Shown: positions 1-8,518 of the stretch, piece after piece
Numbering within the stretch: the first letter of the stretch is position 1
How the letters are laid out: each line of letters starts with the position of its first letter
Assembly (NCBI RefSeq): GCF_009830105.1
Contig: NZ_WURB01000016.1
Span: 1-64,000 of the forward strand
Direction of reading: 5' to 3'
Source of the DNA: Microvirga makkahensis
GTDB taxonomy: Bacteria > Pseudomonadota > Alphaproteobacteria > Rhizobiales > Beijerinckiaceae
Length of the DNA stretch: 64,000 bases
Notes under the pieces: generated by a model
What the model was told of the DNA's origin: nothing
Seen by the model: the letters and a program-made list of their open reading frames with translations, nothing else
The model's database searches: none
Program-made: the position numbers and the translations under genes

Positions 1-126
1 CGCCAGACCCAGGACCATGTTGTTGTAGACGCCGAGCATGAAGGCGCGCAGGCCCTGGTCGACCTGTGCCGCCGTCCGGGCAAAGCCGGTGCCATAGGCG
101 GTTTGGTTTTGCTCATACGGTTGCAT
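1..126 (-). CDS. Bax inhibitor-1 / YbhL (YccA) family membrane protein, N-terminal part
   Basis: The minus strand opens a frame at 126 that runs off the window start. The 42 visible residues include QVDQGLRAFMLGVYNNMVLGLA, the N-terminal soluble stretch and start of the first membrane helix typical of alphaproteobacterial Bax inhibitor-1/YbhL proteins. These are inner-membrane proteins of about 240-260 residues with seven helices, linked to ion leak and stress. AAGGA lies seven bases before the ATG. The upstream space (127-356) holds a probable leader RNA, which fits the known ybhL leader of alphaproteobacteria. Only the first sixth of the protein is present, so the family call rests on this N-terminus and the leader. 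Confidence 0.75.
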   Translation of the reverse strand, partial: MQPYEQNQTAYGTGFARTAAQVDQGLRAFMLGVYNNMVLGLA

Positions 127-130
127 CGGA

Positions 131-215
131 GTCCTTTCTCACGGTGTCCCGTCGATGTTCCCTCGAAAGGCTGGGAAGTCAGCCCTCGGCCGCCGCGATT
201 CCCGGCGACACCCGA
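131..215 (-). promoter_or_regulatory. Candidate ybhL-type leader RNA
   Basis: Upstream of the YbhL-family gene the minus strand forms a short stem, GGCTG (184-180) with CAGCC (173-169). Its loop TTCC can pair with GGAA just downstream (161-158), giving a small pseudoknot-like fold. A short CGG/CCG hairpin follows before the Shine-Dalgarno. A conserved ybhL leader motif is known upstream of such genes in alphaproteobacteria. That this is the same motif is inferred from position and shape; a covariance-model search was not possible. Confidence 0.45.
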
Positions 216-280
216 AATATGATGGGGCCTTCGCCAATACGCAAGAGAATGGGTCAAGCTTCAACTTTTCGTGAAAAGAA

Positions 281-314
281 TTTCGAGGAGCGGAGTAGCC
301 GCTGCTCCTCGAAA
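281..314. terminator. Inverted repeat between ybbP and the YbhL-family gene
   Basis: Perfect 11-bp arms TTTCGAGGAGC (281-291) and GCTCCTCGAAA (304-314) surround a 12-base loop. The site lies 43 bases past the end of the ybbP-like gene, in reading direction, and before the YbhL-family leader. On the minus strand it is followed by TTCTTTT, a weak T-tract. It probably separates the two minus-strand transcripts. A second GC-rich inverted repeat, AACGCCGC / GCGGCGTT, sits directly at the ybbP stop. Confidence 0.4.
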
Positions 315-356
315 ATGGCGCCCCCTTCTCCATAACGCCGCCACCACGGCGCGGCG

Positions 357-2942
357 TTAAAGATTTCTCAAGTATTGCGCCGGCTTTTGACTCAAGATCC
401 GCCAGGTCCCCATCAGGCCGAGACCAACGGTCACCAGAACGGCCAAGACCGAGGCCAGGAGAGCACCCGACAGATCTAGGCTAAAGCTTAAATTCATAAG
501 GCGGGTGATGATGAAATAGGAAGCGACCCCGCCGGCCATGAGCCCGAAGAGCGCCGTGGCGAGGCCGAGCAGCCCGTATTCGAGCGCATAGGCCGAGAGC
601 AGCCGCGCGCGGGTCGCCCCCAATGTCTTCAGCACCACCGCATCGTAGAGGCGGGCGCGATGGCCCGCGGCGAGCGCGCCTGCGAGCACCAGGAGGCTTG
701 CGACGAGAGCGATCGAGCTTGCCCCGCGGATCGCCGTCACGAGCTGGGAGACCACGTCGTTCACGGCCTCCAGGGCATCCTTTACGCGCACGCTCGTCAC
801 CATCGGATAGGCCTGTGCGGAACTTCTCAGGATGCTGGCGTCGGTCGCCGCATCGGACCCGTTCGGGAAGGTGACTGTGGCCAGATGCGTGTGGGGGGCG
901 CCGGCGAAGGTGTTGGGCGAGAACACCATGACGAAATTGATGCCGAGCGAGCGCCATTCCACCTCGCGCAGATTGGCGATGGTGGCCGTCACGTTGCGAC
1001 CGAGCACGTTGACGGTGATCTCGTCGCCGAGCCCGAGCCCCAGGCCCTCCGCGATCTTGCTCTCGAATGAGACGAGCGGCTTGCCCCGGTAATCCTCCGG
1101 CCACCATTCTCCCTGGACCAGCTTCGAGCCTTCGGGCGGCGTCTTGGAATAGGTGATGCCGCGATCCCCTTCGAGCACCCAGGAGATGTCCTCGGGAGCC
1201 TTGACCTCGGAGACGGGACGTCCGCCCAAGGTGACGAGGCGCCCGCGCATCATCGGCACGCGTTCGATATCCGCTTCGCCTGCCTGGCTCTTCAGGAAGC
1301 CTTCGAACGCATCCGCCTGCTGGTTGGGAATGTCGAGGAAGAAGAAGCTCGGCGCCTGCGCCGGCAGGCTCTGGGTCAATTGCCTCGTCAGGTTGGAATC
1401 GATGAGCGAGAGCGTCACGAGAAGCGTGATCCCCAAGCCCAGCGACAGCACCAGCGAGGGCGTGAGCGCTCCGGGCCGGTGGATATTGGCGAGCGCGAGG
1501 CGCGGGGCCGTGCGCCGGGGGCGCGGCAATCGGCGGGCGAGCGCCATCAGCCCCAGCGCCACGAGGCGCAGGAGCAGGAAGGAGCCTGCCGCCGCTCCCA
1601 CGAACATGAGCGCGATGCGCCGGTCATAGGCCGCGATCACCGCCAGCCCCACGAGTGCGACGACGGAGAGGCCCAGCGCCGCGAGATAGCGACGGCGCGG
1701 CCACCGCCGCTCCGGATCGATCTGGTCTCGGAACAGGCCCGACACCGGCACGTCATGGGCGCGGCCGAGAGGGGCTATGGCGAAGACGAGCGCCGTGAGC
1801 ACGCCGTAGAGAAGCGCGACGCCGAGTTCCTGAAACGCGATTACCGGCTGGATCGGGATGGGCAGGAGATGGCCGAAGAGTCCTGTCACGACAAACGGAA
1901 GAACCGCGCCGACGGCCAGGCCGATGGCAATGGCGACGGCCGCAATCAGCATCACCTGCGTGAGGTAGAGCATTACCACCTGCCCGCCCGGTGCGCCGAG
2001 GCTTTTGAGCGTCGCGATGGAGGCGCGCTTGCGATCGACGAAGCCGCGCACCGCGTTGGCGACGCCGACGCCGCCCACCAGCAGCGCGGTGAGACCGACG
2101 AGAGTGAGAAACTGGGTGAACCGCTCGATGTTCCTGGCAAAGCGCGGATCCGCATTGAGCCGGGTGCGGATTCTCCACCCCGCCTCCGGGAGCACCCGGC
2201 TCGCCTCTGCCTCAACGCGCGTCATGCCCTCCTCGTTGGACAGGGCCGGCGGCAGGACGAGCCGATAGGTCCAGCGGACCAGACTTCCGGGCTGGATGAG
2301 GCCAGTCGCCTGCAACGCCTCCCGGGAGATCATCAGGCGCGGGCCGAAGCCGATGCCGTCGGCGATCTGGTCTGGCTCGCTCACGAGGCGCGCGCGCAGT
2401 TCCACATTCGCGCCACCCACCGTCACGCGGTCGCCCACCTTCAGGTCGAGCCGCGCCAGGAGCGCCTGATCGACGGCCGCGCCGAAGGCGCCGTCGCGCT
2501 CGGCAAAGAGATCGGCGGGCGCGAGCTGCGGGTCGGTTTCGAGCGCGCCGATCGTGGGATAGCCGGAATCGACCGCCTTCATCTCCACGAGGCCGGAGCC
2601 CTTCTCCCCCGCGACCGCCATGGCGCGCAGGGAAGCGATGACGTTCACCTGCCCCTTGGATTCCAGAAAGGCCCGCTCGGGTCCACTCGCCTCCCGCTGG
2701 ATGAGCGAGAAGGCCATGTCGCCGCCGAGGATCCTGCGACCTTCGCGGGAGATGCCCTCGGTCAGCGCGCGCGACAGGGAGGACACGCTCGCGATCGCCG
2801 CCACCCCGAGGGCGATGCAGGCGAGAAAGATGCCGAAGCCCTTCAGGCCTGCGCGTAGCTCGCGCAAGGCCAGCCGCAGGAGGAGCGGCAGGCGCGAAAC
2901 CGGAGCGTGCCGTCGCTGCGGGGTGGAGAGTGTCCCGTGCAT
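357..2942 (-). CDS. ybbP: ABC transporter permease, YbbP/FtsX-like
   Basis: This 861-residue protein has the layout of YbbP-type permeases: an N-terminal membrane helix (about 30-55), a large periplasmic MacB-like region, three helices with the FtsX signature near 280-390, more helices near 430-475, a second periplasmic part and a final FtsX helix bundle (about 745-850). It follows the ATPase gene by 12 bases, with AAGGAAGG before its ATG. The pair lies divergent from tesA, as in the E. coli tesA-ybbA-ybbP neighbourhood. Transporters of this family are thought to handle envelope lipids or lipoproteins, but the substrate is unknown. Family call secure, function not. Confidence 0.88.
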   Translation of the reverse strand: MHGTLSTPQRRHAPVSRLPLLLRLALRELRAGLKGFGIFLACIALGVAAIASVSSLSRALTEGISREGRRILGGDMAFSLIQREASGPERAFLESKGQVNVIASLRAMAVAGEKGSGLVEMKAVDSGYPTIGALETDPQLAPADLFAERDGAFGAAVDQALLARLDLKVGDRVTVGGANVELRARLVSEPDQIADGIGFGPRLMISREALQATGLIQPGSLVRWTYRLVLPPALSNEEGMTRVEAEASRVLPEAGWRIRTRLNADPRFARNIERFTQFLTLVGLTALLVGGVGVANAVRGFVDRKRASIATLKSLGAPGGQVVMLYLTQVMLIAAVAIAIGLAVGAVLPFVVTGLFGHLLPIPIQPVIAFQELGVALLYGVLTALVFAIAPLGRAHDVPVSGLFRDQIDPERRWPRRRYLAALGLSVVALVGLAVIAAYDRRIALMFVGAAAGSFLLLRLVALGLMALARRLPRPRRTAPRLALANIHRPGALTPSLVLSLGLGITLLVTLSLIDSNLTRQLTQSLPAQAPSFFFLDIPNQQADAFEGFLKSQAGEADIERVPMMRGRLVTLGGRPVSEVKAPEDISWVLEGDRGITYSKTPPEGSKLVQGEWWPEDYRGKPLVSFESKIAEGLGLGLGDEITVNVLGRNVTATIANLREVEWRSLGINFVMVFSPNTFAGAPHTHLATVTFPNGSDAATDASILRSSAQAYPMVTSVRVKDALEAVNDVVSQLVTAIRGASSIALVASLLVLAGALAAGHRARLYDAVVLKTLGATRARLLSAYALEYGLLGLATALFGLMAGGVASYFIITRLMNLSFSLDLSGALLASVLAVLVTVGLGLMGTWRILSQKPAQYLRNL

Positions 2943-2954
2943 GAGATTCCTTCC

Positions 2955-3647
2955 TTATGCCACGGCCGGGGCCGCATCGGCCTCGACCTGACCCGAACGC
3001 AGGCGCACCATGCGGTCGCAGAGGCGGGCGAGATTGAGATCGTGTGTCACGAGCACCAGGGTTGCACCGCGGTCGCGCTTGAGGGCGAAGAGCAGGTCGA
3101 CGATGGATTGCCCTGTGGTCTCGTCGAGATTGCCGGTGGGCTCGTCCGCCACGAGGATCGCGGGGTTCGGCACGATGGCGCGGGCGATCGCCACGCGCTG
3201 CTGCTCGCCCCCCGAGAGCTGGGCTGGATAGTGATGCAGGCGATGGCCGAGCCCCACGGCCGTCAGTTCGGCCTCGGCCCGCTCGAAGGCGTCGTCCTCG
3301 CCCGCCAGCTCCAGGGGCAGCGCCACATTTTCCAGCGCTGTCATGGTCGGCACGAGATGAAAGGACTGGAACACGATGCCGATGCGCCGCCCGCGAAAGC
3401 GGGCTAGCGCGTCCTCGTCGAGGCCCGACAGATCGGTGCCGTCAACGATCACCTGGCCCGAATCCGGGCGCTCGAGGCCCGCCATGGTCATGAGCAGAGT
3501 GGATTTTCCGGAGCCGGAGGGTCCCACGAGGCCGATCGCCTCGCCCCTGTCCACGGCAAGCGAGATTCCCTTGAGGATGTGCACCCGCGCGGCCCCGCGC
3601 CCGAGGCTCAAATCGACATCGTGCAGCGCGATGGCCTTGTCCTTCAT
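2955..3647 (-). CDS. ybbA: ABC transporter ATP-binding protein, YbbA-like
   Basis: 230 residues, normal for LolD/YbbA ATPases. The Walker A GPSGSGKST lies at about 42-50, the Q-loop Gln near 95, the signature LSGGEQQR near 145-152, Walker B ILVADE near 165-170 and the H-switch His in LVTHD near 202. It powers the FtsX-like permease encoded 12 bases downstream; both are probably one transcript. The closest functional relatives are LolD (lipoprotein release) and MacB-type pumps. The divergent tesA homologue supports YbbA rather than LolD, since lolD normally sits with lolC/lolE. Confidence 0.9.
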   Translation of the reverse strand: MKDKAIALHDVDLSLGRGAARVHILKGISLAVDRGEAIGLVGPSGSGKSTLLMTMAGLERPDSGQVIVDGTDLSGLDEDALARFRGRRIGIVFQSFHLVPTMTALENVALPLELAGEDDAFERAEAELTAVGLGHRLHHYPAQLSGGEQQRVAIARAIVPNPAILVADEPTGNLDETTGQSIVDLLFALKRDRGATLVLVTHDLNLARLCDRMVRLRSGQVEADAAPAVA

Positions 3648-3720
3648 GCCCGTTCACCCGATCTGTTGGAGACTTGTCCGAAAGTCGCTGTTTAGTCCGG
3701 CATAGATGGGAAGCCTATCG

Positions 3721-4383
3721 ATGAAGCGCCAATCCGGCCCGTTCATGACGATCATTTTTGCGTGTGCGGCGGCTGTTGCCGCCATGATTGCCCCCGCCTC
3801 CGCACCTCTGGCGCAGGAGGAGGCCTTGCGCCTCGTCGCCCTCGGGGACAGCCTGACCGCAGGCTACGGGCTGCCGCAGGAGGCCGCCTTCCCGGCTGTG
3901 CTGGAGCGCGCCCTCAGGGCCAAGGGCTATCGCGTCGAGATCGCCAATGCGGGCGTCTCGGGCGACACCTCCTCGGGGGGGCTCGACCGGCTCGACTGGT
4001 CCGTGCCCGACGGAACGGACGGGGTGATCGTGGAGCTCGGTGCCAACGACATGCTGCGCGGCCTCGATCCCACCCTCACGCGCAGGAACATCGAGACCAT
4101 CGTGGAGCGCCTCAAAGCCAGGAACATCCCCGTGATGCTCGCCGGCATGTACGCCTCGCGAAACCTGGGCGCGGATTACATCGAGAAGTTCGATACCATC
4201 TATTCCGACATTGCGAAGAAGCACGACCTTGTGCTCTATCCCTTCTTTCTCGACGGGGTTGCCGGCGAGCGGTCCCTCAACCTGCCCGACGGCCTCCACC
4301 CGACGGCGAAGGGAGTGGAGACCATCGTCGAGCGCATCCTGCCCAGCGTCGAGACCTTTCTTACACGCCTGACGCAGCGCTGA
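3721..4383 (+). CDS. tesA: Arylesterase / acyl-CoA thioesterase I, SGNH hydrolase (TesA)
   Basis: About 220 residues with a signal peptide (first ~31 residues, ending near ASAPLAQ), so it acts in the periplasm. All SGNH blocks are present: GDSLTAGYG with the nucleophile Ser near 44, the Gly in VSGDTSSGG, GAND with Asn near 110, and DGLHP with Asp and His near 191-194. It hydrolyses short esters, acyl thioesters and lysophospholipids. The start at 3721 is chosen because GGGAAG precedes it at good spacing; an in-frame ATG at 3706 lacks a ribosome site. Its divergent position next to ybbA-ybbP matches the conserved neighbourhood. Confidence 0.92.
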   Translation: MKRQSGPFMTIIFACAAAVAAMIAPASAPLAQEEALRLVALGDSLTAGYGLPQEAAFPAVLERALRAKGYRVEIANAGVSGDTSSGGLDRLDWSVPDGTDGVIVELGANDMLRGLDPTLTRRNIETIVERLKARNIPVMLAGMYASRNLGADYIEKFDTIYSDIAKKHDLVLYPFFLDGVAGERSLNLPDGLHPTAKGVETIVERILPSVETFLTRLTQR

Positions 4384-4453
4384 TCCCTTTCGGCGCCTTT
4401 CTGAAAATCCCATACTGAACCGCGGCGCGCGATCGCCGCGAGGAGCCTTGAAG

Positions 4454-5497
4454 ATGCAATATCGCCGGCTTGGCCGCACCGACCTCGACGTCAGCCTGAT
4501 CTGCCTCGGCACCATGACCTGGGGCCAGCAGAACACCGAGGCCGAAGGCCATGAGCAGATGGATTATGCCCTCGACCAGGGCATCAACTTCTTCGACACC
4601 GCCGAACTCTATTCCATTCCCCCGCGCGCGGAGACGCAGGGCTCCACGGAGCGGATCATCGGCTCCTGGTTCAAGTCGCGAGGCACCCGCGACAAGGTGA
4701 TCCTAGCCTCCAAGGTGGTGGGCCGCTCCGAGAACACCTGGTTCCGCGACGACGGCTCTCCGGCCGAGCTCTCACGCCGGCAGATCGAGGAGGCCGTGAA
4801 CAAGAGCCTCAAGCGGCTTCAGACGGACTATATCGACCTCTACCAGATCCACTGGCCCGACCGGCCGATGCCCTGGGGCGCGAATCCCACCGTCTACAGA
4901 CACATGGAAGGCGATTCGCATCCCATCGCCGAGACGGTGGAGATCATGACGGATCTGGTGAAGGCCGGAAAGATCCGCCATTTCGGCCTCTCCAACGAGA
5001 GCGCCTGGGGCACCATGACCTATCTCAGGCATGCGGAGATCAAGGGACTGGCGCGGGTGCAGTCCGTTCAGAACGCCTACAACCTGCTCAACCGCACCTA
5101 CGAGGTGGCGCTGGCCGAGGTGAGCACCCGTGAGCAGGTGAGCCTTCTCGCCTATTCGCCGCTGGCCCAAGGCTATCTGACGGGCAAGTATCTCGACGGG
5201 GCGCGTCCGGCGGGCGCGCGCAGCACGCTCTTCAATCGCGGCCAGCGCTACGAGAACGCGACGGCGGAAGCGGCGATCCGCAAATACATCGCCCTGGCGC
5301 GGGAATTCGGCCTCGATCCGGCCCAGATGGCGCTGGCCTTCGTCAATTCGCGGTCCTTCGTGACCTCCAACATCATCGGCGCGACATCGATGGCGCAGCT
5401 GAAAACGGACATCGCATCGATCGAGGTGACCATCACGCCGGAGCTGGAGAAGCGCATCGACGCCATCCACGTGGAGCATTGTAACCCCTGCCCGTAA
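4454..5497 (+). CDS. Aldo/keto reductase (Tas-like)
   Basis: 347 residues, a full-length NADPH-dependent TIM-barrel oxidoreductase resembling E. coli Tas. The N-terminus MQYRRLGRTDLDVS is typical. The catalytic tetrad is visible as Asp and Tyr in FDTAELY, Lys in LASKVVG and His in YQIHWPD. The ATG at 4454 follows AGGAG by eight bases and is preferred to a TTG two codons earlier. The enzyme probably reduces carbonyl compounds in the cytoplasm; the natural substrate is unknown. It stands 70 bases after tesA and is followed by a REP-type palindrome. Confidence 0.9.
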   Translation: MQYRRLGRTDLDVSLICLGTMTWGQQNTEAEGHEQMDYALDQGINFFDTAELYSIPPRAETQGSTERIIGSWFKSRGTRDKVILASKVVGRSENTWFRDDGSPAELSRRQIEEAVNKSLKRLQTDYIDLYQIHWPDRPMPWGANPTVYRHMEGDSHPIAETVEIMTDLVKAGKIRHFGLSNESAWGTMTYLRHAEIKGLARVQSVQNAYNLLNRTYEVALAEVSTREQVSLLAYSPLAQGYLTGKYLDGARPAGARSTLFNRGQRYENATAEAAIRKYIALAREFGLDPAQMALAFVNSRSFVTSNIIGATSMAQLKTDIASIEVTITPELEKRIDAIHVEHCNPCP

Positions 5498-5513
5498 GGA
5501 CATCTTCCTCGTC

Positions 5514-5548
5514 ATGGCGGTCCCCGGATCAAGTCCGGGGACCGCCAT
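5514..5548. repeat. REP-type palindrome
   Basis: Perfect 15-bp arms, ATGGCGGTCCCCGGA and its complement, with a TCAAG loop, 16 bases after the aldo/keto reductase stop. It is a half-copy of the composite palindromic element found in many intergenic spaces of this window. Confidence 0.8.
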
Positions 5549-5691
5549 CCCGATGAGGAAAGGTGCGACGCTCCACGAGTCGGGATTACCGGCACGAGGC
5601 CGGAGATTGACGACGGGCTCGCACGGCAGGAACAAAGCCGGCCGTCCATCGTCTGTATCGTCAAGCATGAGCAAAGCTCGGGAGGTGCCGC

Positions 5692-6228
5692 ATGCCACGT
5701 CTTTTCACCGGCATCGAGATTCCCCCTGAGATCGGCCTCGCCCTTTCGGCGTATCGCGGCGGGCTGCCCGGCGCGCGCTGGATCGATCCCGAAAATTATC
5801 ACATCACCCTGCGCTTCATCGGCGACATCGACGAGCGCATGGCGGACGACGTGTGCTCGATCCTCGGCGATTCCCGCTGGCGGGAGCCCATCACCGTCAC
5901 TATCGAGGGGCTCGACACCTTCGGAGGCGGCAAGCCCCGGGCGGTCTTCGCCCGCGCGACAGGCAACGGTGAACTCGCCGATCTCCAGGCCGAGCAGGAG
6001 CGTATGATGCGCCAGATCGGCCTGGCTCCGGAGACGCGCAAATTCATCCCCCACGTGACGCTGGCGCGGCTGAAGAACGTCTCTCCCATCGACGTGGCGG
6101 ATTACATGGCTGCCCGGGGCCACTTCGCGAAGCTCACCTTCACCTTCGACCGCTTCGTACTCTATTCCTCGCGCGCCTCCGTGGGAGGCGGGCCCTACGT
6201 GATCGAAGCGGCCTATCCGTTGGGCTGA
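5692..6228 (+). CDS. thpR: RNA 2',3'-cyclic phosphodiesterase (ThpR / LigT family)
   Basis: 178 residues, the usual length of this 2H phosphoesterase family. Both catalytic HxT motifs are present: HITLRFIG at about residue 42 and HVTLARL near 122. Members open 2',3'-cyclic phosphates on RNA ends and were first found as archaeal and bacterial RNA ligase-like proteins. The N-terminus MPRLFTGIEIPPEI is typical, and GGAGGTGCCGC precedes the ATG. It lies alone between a REP palindrome and a phosphatase-like gene. Confidence 0.9.
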   Translation: MPRLFTGIEIPPEIGLALSAYRGGLPGARWIDPENYHITLRFIGDIDERMADDVCSILGDSRWREPITVTIEGLDTFGGGKPRAVFARATGNGELADLQAEQERMMRQIGLAPETRKFIPHVTLARLKNVSPIDVADYMAARGHFAKLTFTFDRFVLYSSRASVGGGPYVIEAAYPLG

Positions 6229-6266
6229 CTCGACGGCCGGACTCGAGGCGGCTAGGTCAGTGAACC

Positions 6267-6857
6267 ATGGCCTCACTGATTTTCCTCACCCACCCCGAGG
6301 TGGTGATCGATCCGCTCGTGCCCATTCCGCGATGGCCCCTGAACGACACGGGGCGCAGGCGCATGGAGCGTTTCGCCGATGCGCTCTCACGGGTTCCCCT
6401 CTCCTCCATCCACGCCAGCGCCGAAAGGAAGGCCATGGACGGAGCCGCCATCGTCACGGAGCGCTTCGGCCTGCCCTGTCGCGTCCATGAGGATCTGGGC
6501 GAGAACGACCGCTCGGCCACCGGCTATATCGCGCCACCGGAATTCTGGGAGGTCGTGAACGATTTCTTCGGCCGTCCGCACGAGAGCATCCGCGGCTGGG
6601 AGCGTGCCATCGACGCGCAGGCACGCATCGTGAAGGCCGTGAGCCGGATCGCGGCGGAGGAGACCCGCGATACCCTCGTGGTGTCCCATGGCGGCGTCGG
6701 CTGCCTGCTCATGGCGCACCTGCAAGGCGTCGAGATCGGCCGGGAAAGCCGGCCGCAGCATCCGGGCGGCGGCTGCTTCTTCGTGATGGATCGCGAGAGC
6801 TTTTCTCTCCGGCAGGACTGGCTGAGCATCGAAGAGGCCGTCTTCCCTCAGGAGTGA
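6267..6857 (+). CDS. Histidine phosphatase superfamily protein with altered RHG motif
   Basis: 196 residues with the phosphoglycerate-mutase-like fold pattern: an N-terminal beta strand with His at residue 9, the LSSIHASAERKAMDGAAI block (SSxxxRAxxTA equivalent) and a second catalytic-type His in VVSHGGVG. The usual RHG around the first His reads THP here, and the SPLxR arginine block is also weakened. It may be a divergent phosphatase or a non-catalytic relative. It follows thpR by 38 bases in the same direction. No substrate can be inferred. Confidence 0.75.
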   Translation: MASLIFLTHPEVVIDPLVPIPRWPLNDTGRRRMERFADALSRVPLSSIHASAERKAMDGAAIVTERFGLPCRVHEDLGENDRSATGYIAPPEFWEVVNDFFGRPHESIRGWERAIDAQARIVKAVSRIAAEETRDTLVVSHGGVGCLLMAHLQGVEIGRESRPQHPGGGCFFVMDRESFSLRQDWLSIEEAVFPQE

Positions 6858-6923
6858 TCCTGGCTGGTTCCGGGACTTGAAACATCGCCCGAGCGCCTCA
6901 TCACTAATCGGGCTATCCCGGAG

Positions 6924-7238
6924 ATGACGCAGCCCATGCCCCGACTGACCGATTCCGAACGCCAAGAGCTTCTTCCCGCCCTCGACGGCTGGACTCTCGT
7001 GGAGGGCCGGGACGCCATCCACAAGCGCTTCGTATTCGACGATTTCAACGCCGCCTTCGGCTGGATGACCCGCGTGGCGCTGGTGGCCGAGCCCATGAAC
7101 CATCACCCGGAATGGTTCAACGTCTACAACAAGGTGGACGTGACGCTCTCCACCCATGACGCCAGCGGCCTCACGCGCCGCGATGTCGAGCTTGCGCAGC
7201 GCATGGACCAGCTCGCGGCCGGACTGACGAGGGCTTGA
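6924..7238 (+). CDS. phhB: 4a-hydroxytetrahydrobiopterin dehydratase (pterin-4a-carbinolamine dehydratase)
   Basis: 104 residues, typical length. The active-site region [20 protein letters not shown] carries the paired His and Trp signature of the family near residues 58-70. The enzyme dehydrates the 4a-carbinolamine form of pterin cofactor after aromatic amino-acid hydroxylation; homologues also act in molybdopterin metabolism. No phenylalanine hydroxylase gene is visible in this window. Its stop lies six bases before the next gene's ATG, suggesting one transcript. Confidence 0.9.
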   Translation: MTQPMPRLTDSERQELLPALDGWTLVEGRDAIHKRFVFDDFNAAFGWMTRVALVAEPMNHHPEWFNVYNKVDVTLSTHDASGLTRRDVELAQRMDQLAAGLTRA

Positions 7239-7243
7239 AAGCC

Positions 7244-7651
7244 ATGGAGAACCAGAATGTTCTTACGGGCGGATGCGCCTGCGGCCAGCTGACGTTTCAG
7301 GTGCATGGAGCACCCAGGCGCGTAGGACTGTGCCATTGCATGACCTGCCGCAAGACGAGCGGCAGCGCGTTCAACGCCTTCGCGGTCTTTTCCGCCGACC
7401 GGGTGACGGTCTCGGGCGAGAGCCGGAGCTGGGAGGCCGCTCCCGGAGGCTGGTGTCATTTCTGCCCGCGATGCGGCTCACAGGTGTTTTACCGAGACGG
7501 TGGCGCCGAGATCGAGCTCATGCTCGGCGCCTTCGACGACACGGATCTTTTCAAGCCCACCTACGAAACCTGGACCAAGCGTCGCGAGTCGTGGCTCTGC
7601 ACCCCGGATCTGACCGGCTATCCCGAGAACCGGGGTGAGGTGACCTCATGA
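7244..7651 (+). CDS. GFA family protein (glutathione-dependent formaldehyde-activating / CENP-V domain)
   Basis: 135 residues with the zinc-binding cysteine pattern of the Gfa/CENP-V fold: GGCACGQL near the start, CHCMTCRKTSGS near 35 and CPRCGSQVF near 75. Such proteins include S-hydroxymethylglutathione synthase, but most members have no proven activity. The ATG at 7244 is chosen over an in-frame TTG three codons upstream that overlaps the preceding stop. It ends two bases before the convergent SDR gene's stop. Confidence 0.85.
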   Translation: MENQNVLTGGCACGQLTFQVHGAPRRVGLCHCMTCRKTSGSAFNAFAVFSADRVTVSGESRSWEAAPGGWCHFCPRCGSQVFYRDGGAEIELMLGAFDDTDLFKPTYETWTKRRESWLCTPDLTGYPENRGEVTS

Positions 7652-7653
7652 GG

Positions 7654-8439
7654 TTACTTCGGCTGCATGCGCAGCGCGCCGTCGAGGCGGATCGCCTCGC
7701 CGTTGAGCATGTCGTTGGCGATGATGCTTTCGACGAGCTGCGCGTATTCCTCGGACCGTCCGAGGCGCGACGGGAACGGCACGTTGGCCTCCAGCGCCTT
7801 TCGGTAATCCTCCGCGATCCCCTCGAAAAGCGGCGTGTGGAACAGGCCCGGCATGATCGTCATCACGCGGATGCCGAAGCCTGACAGGTCGCGCGCCACC
7901 GGCAGGGTGAGGGCCAGCACGCCTCCTTTGGAGGCGGAATAAGCGGATTGCCCGATCTGGCCGTCCTGCGCCGCCACCGAGGAGGTGTTGACGATCACGC
8001 CGCGCCCGCCATCCGGCGTGACGGGTTCGAGGGCCGCCATGGCGGCGGCGCTTTTCGAGATCATCGCATAGGTGCCGATAAGGTTGATCTCCACTGTCCT
8101 TCGGAAGCTGGCGAGGTCGTGGGGAATCAGCTCGCCCGTCTCGCGCTTCTTCGTGACGGTCCGGCGGCCCGGCGCGATCCCTGCGCAATTGACGAGAATG
8201 CGCTCGGCGCCGTGCTTTTCGCGCGCCTTCACCAGTCCCGTGTCGATGGAGGCCTCGTCCGTGACGTCCACCTGGCAGAACAGGGCGCCCATGTCGCGGG
8301 CAACCGCCTCGCCGCGCTCCGCGTTCATATCGAAGATGGCGACTTTAACGCCGCGCGATGCGAGCATGCGCGCGGTAGCCTCTCCGAGGCCCGAAGCGCC
8401 TCCGGTGACGATCGCTGCCATCAATTTGTCGAGCTTCAT
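7654..8439 (-). CDS. SDR family oxidoreductase, 3-hydroxyacyl-CoA dehydrogenase type II-like
   Basis: 261 residues. The NAD-binding TGGASGLG motif lies near 13-20, NCAG near 90, and the catalytic Ser and YxxxK occur as NTSSVAAQ and SAYSASKGG near 155-172. Overall similarity is to the 17-beta-HSD10/HADH2 group, which oxidises 3-hydroxyacyl-CoA or related alcohols. A good GAGGAGAAAACCG precedes the ATG. It is convergent with the GFA gene and divergent from the YkvA gene. The physiological substrate is unknown. Confidence 0.85.
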   Translation of the reverse strand: MKLDKLMAAIVTGGASGLGEATARMLASRGVKVAIFDMNAERGEAVARDMGALFCQVDVTDEASIDTGLVKAREKHGAERILVNCAGIAPGRRTVTKKRETGELIPHDLASFRRTVEINLIGTYAMISKSAAAMAALEPVTPDGGRGVIVNTSSVAAQDGQIGQSAYSASKGGVLALTLPVARDLSGFGIRVMTIMPGLFHTPLFEGIAEDYRKALEANVPFPSRLGRSEEYAQLVESIIANDMLNGEAIRLDGALRMQPK

Positions 8440-8518
8440 CGGTTTTCTCCTCTTTCGGGGATGCTTCTATGCCATCCCGGCGCAGGCGAACACCTAGACC
8501 AACGAGGAGCAGGAAAGC

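Noticed and set aside
1380-2858. A 492-codon plus-strand frame opposite ybbP
   Set aside because: Composition is that of an antisense shadow (His/Arg/Glu-rich), with no ribosome site and a strong gene on the other strand.
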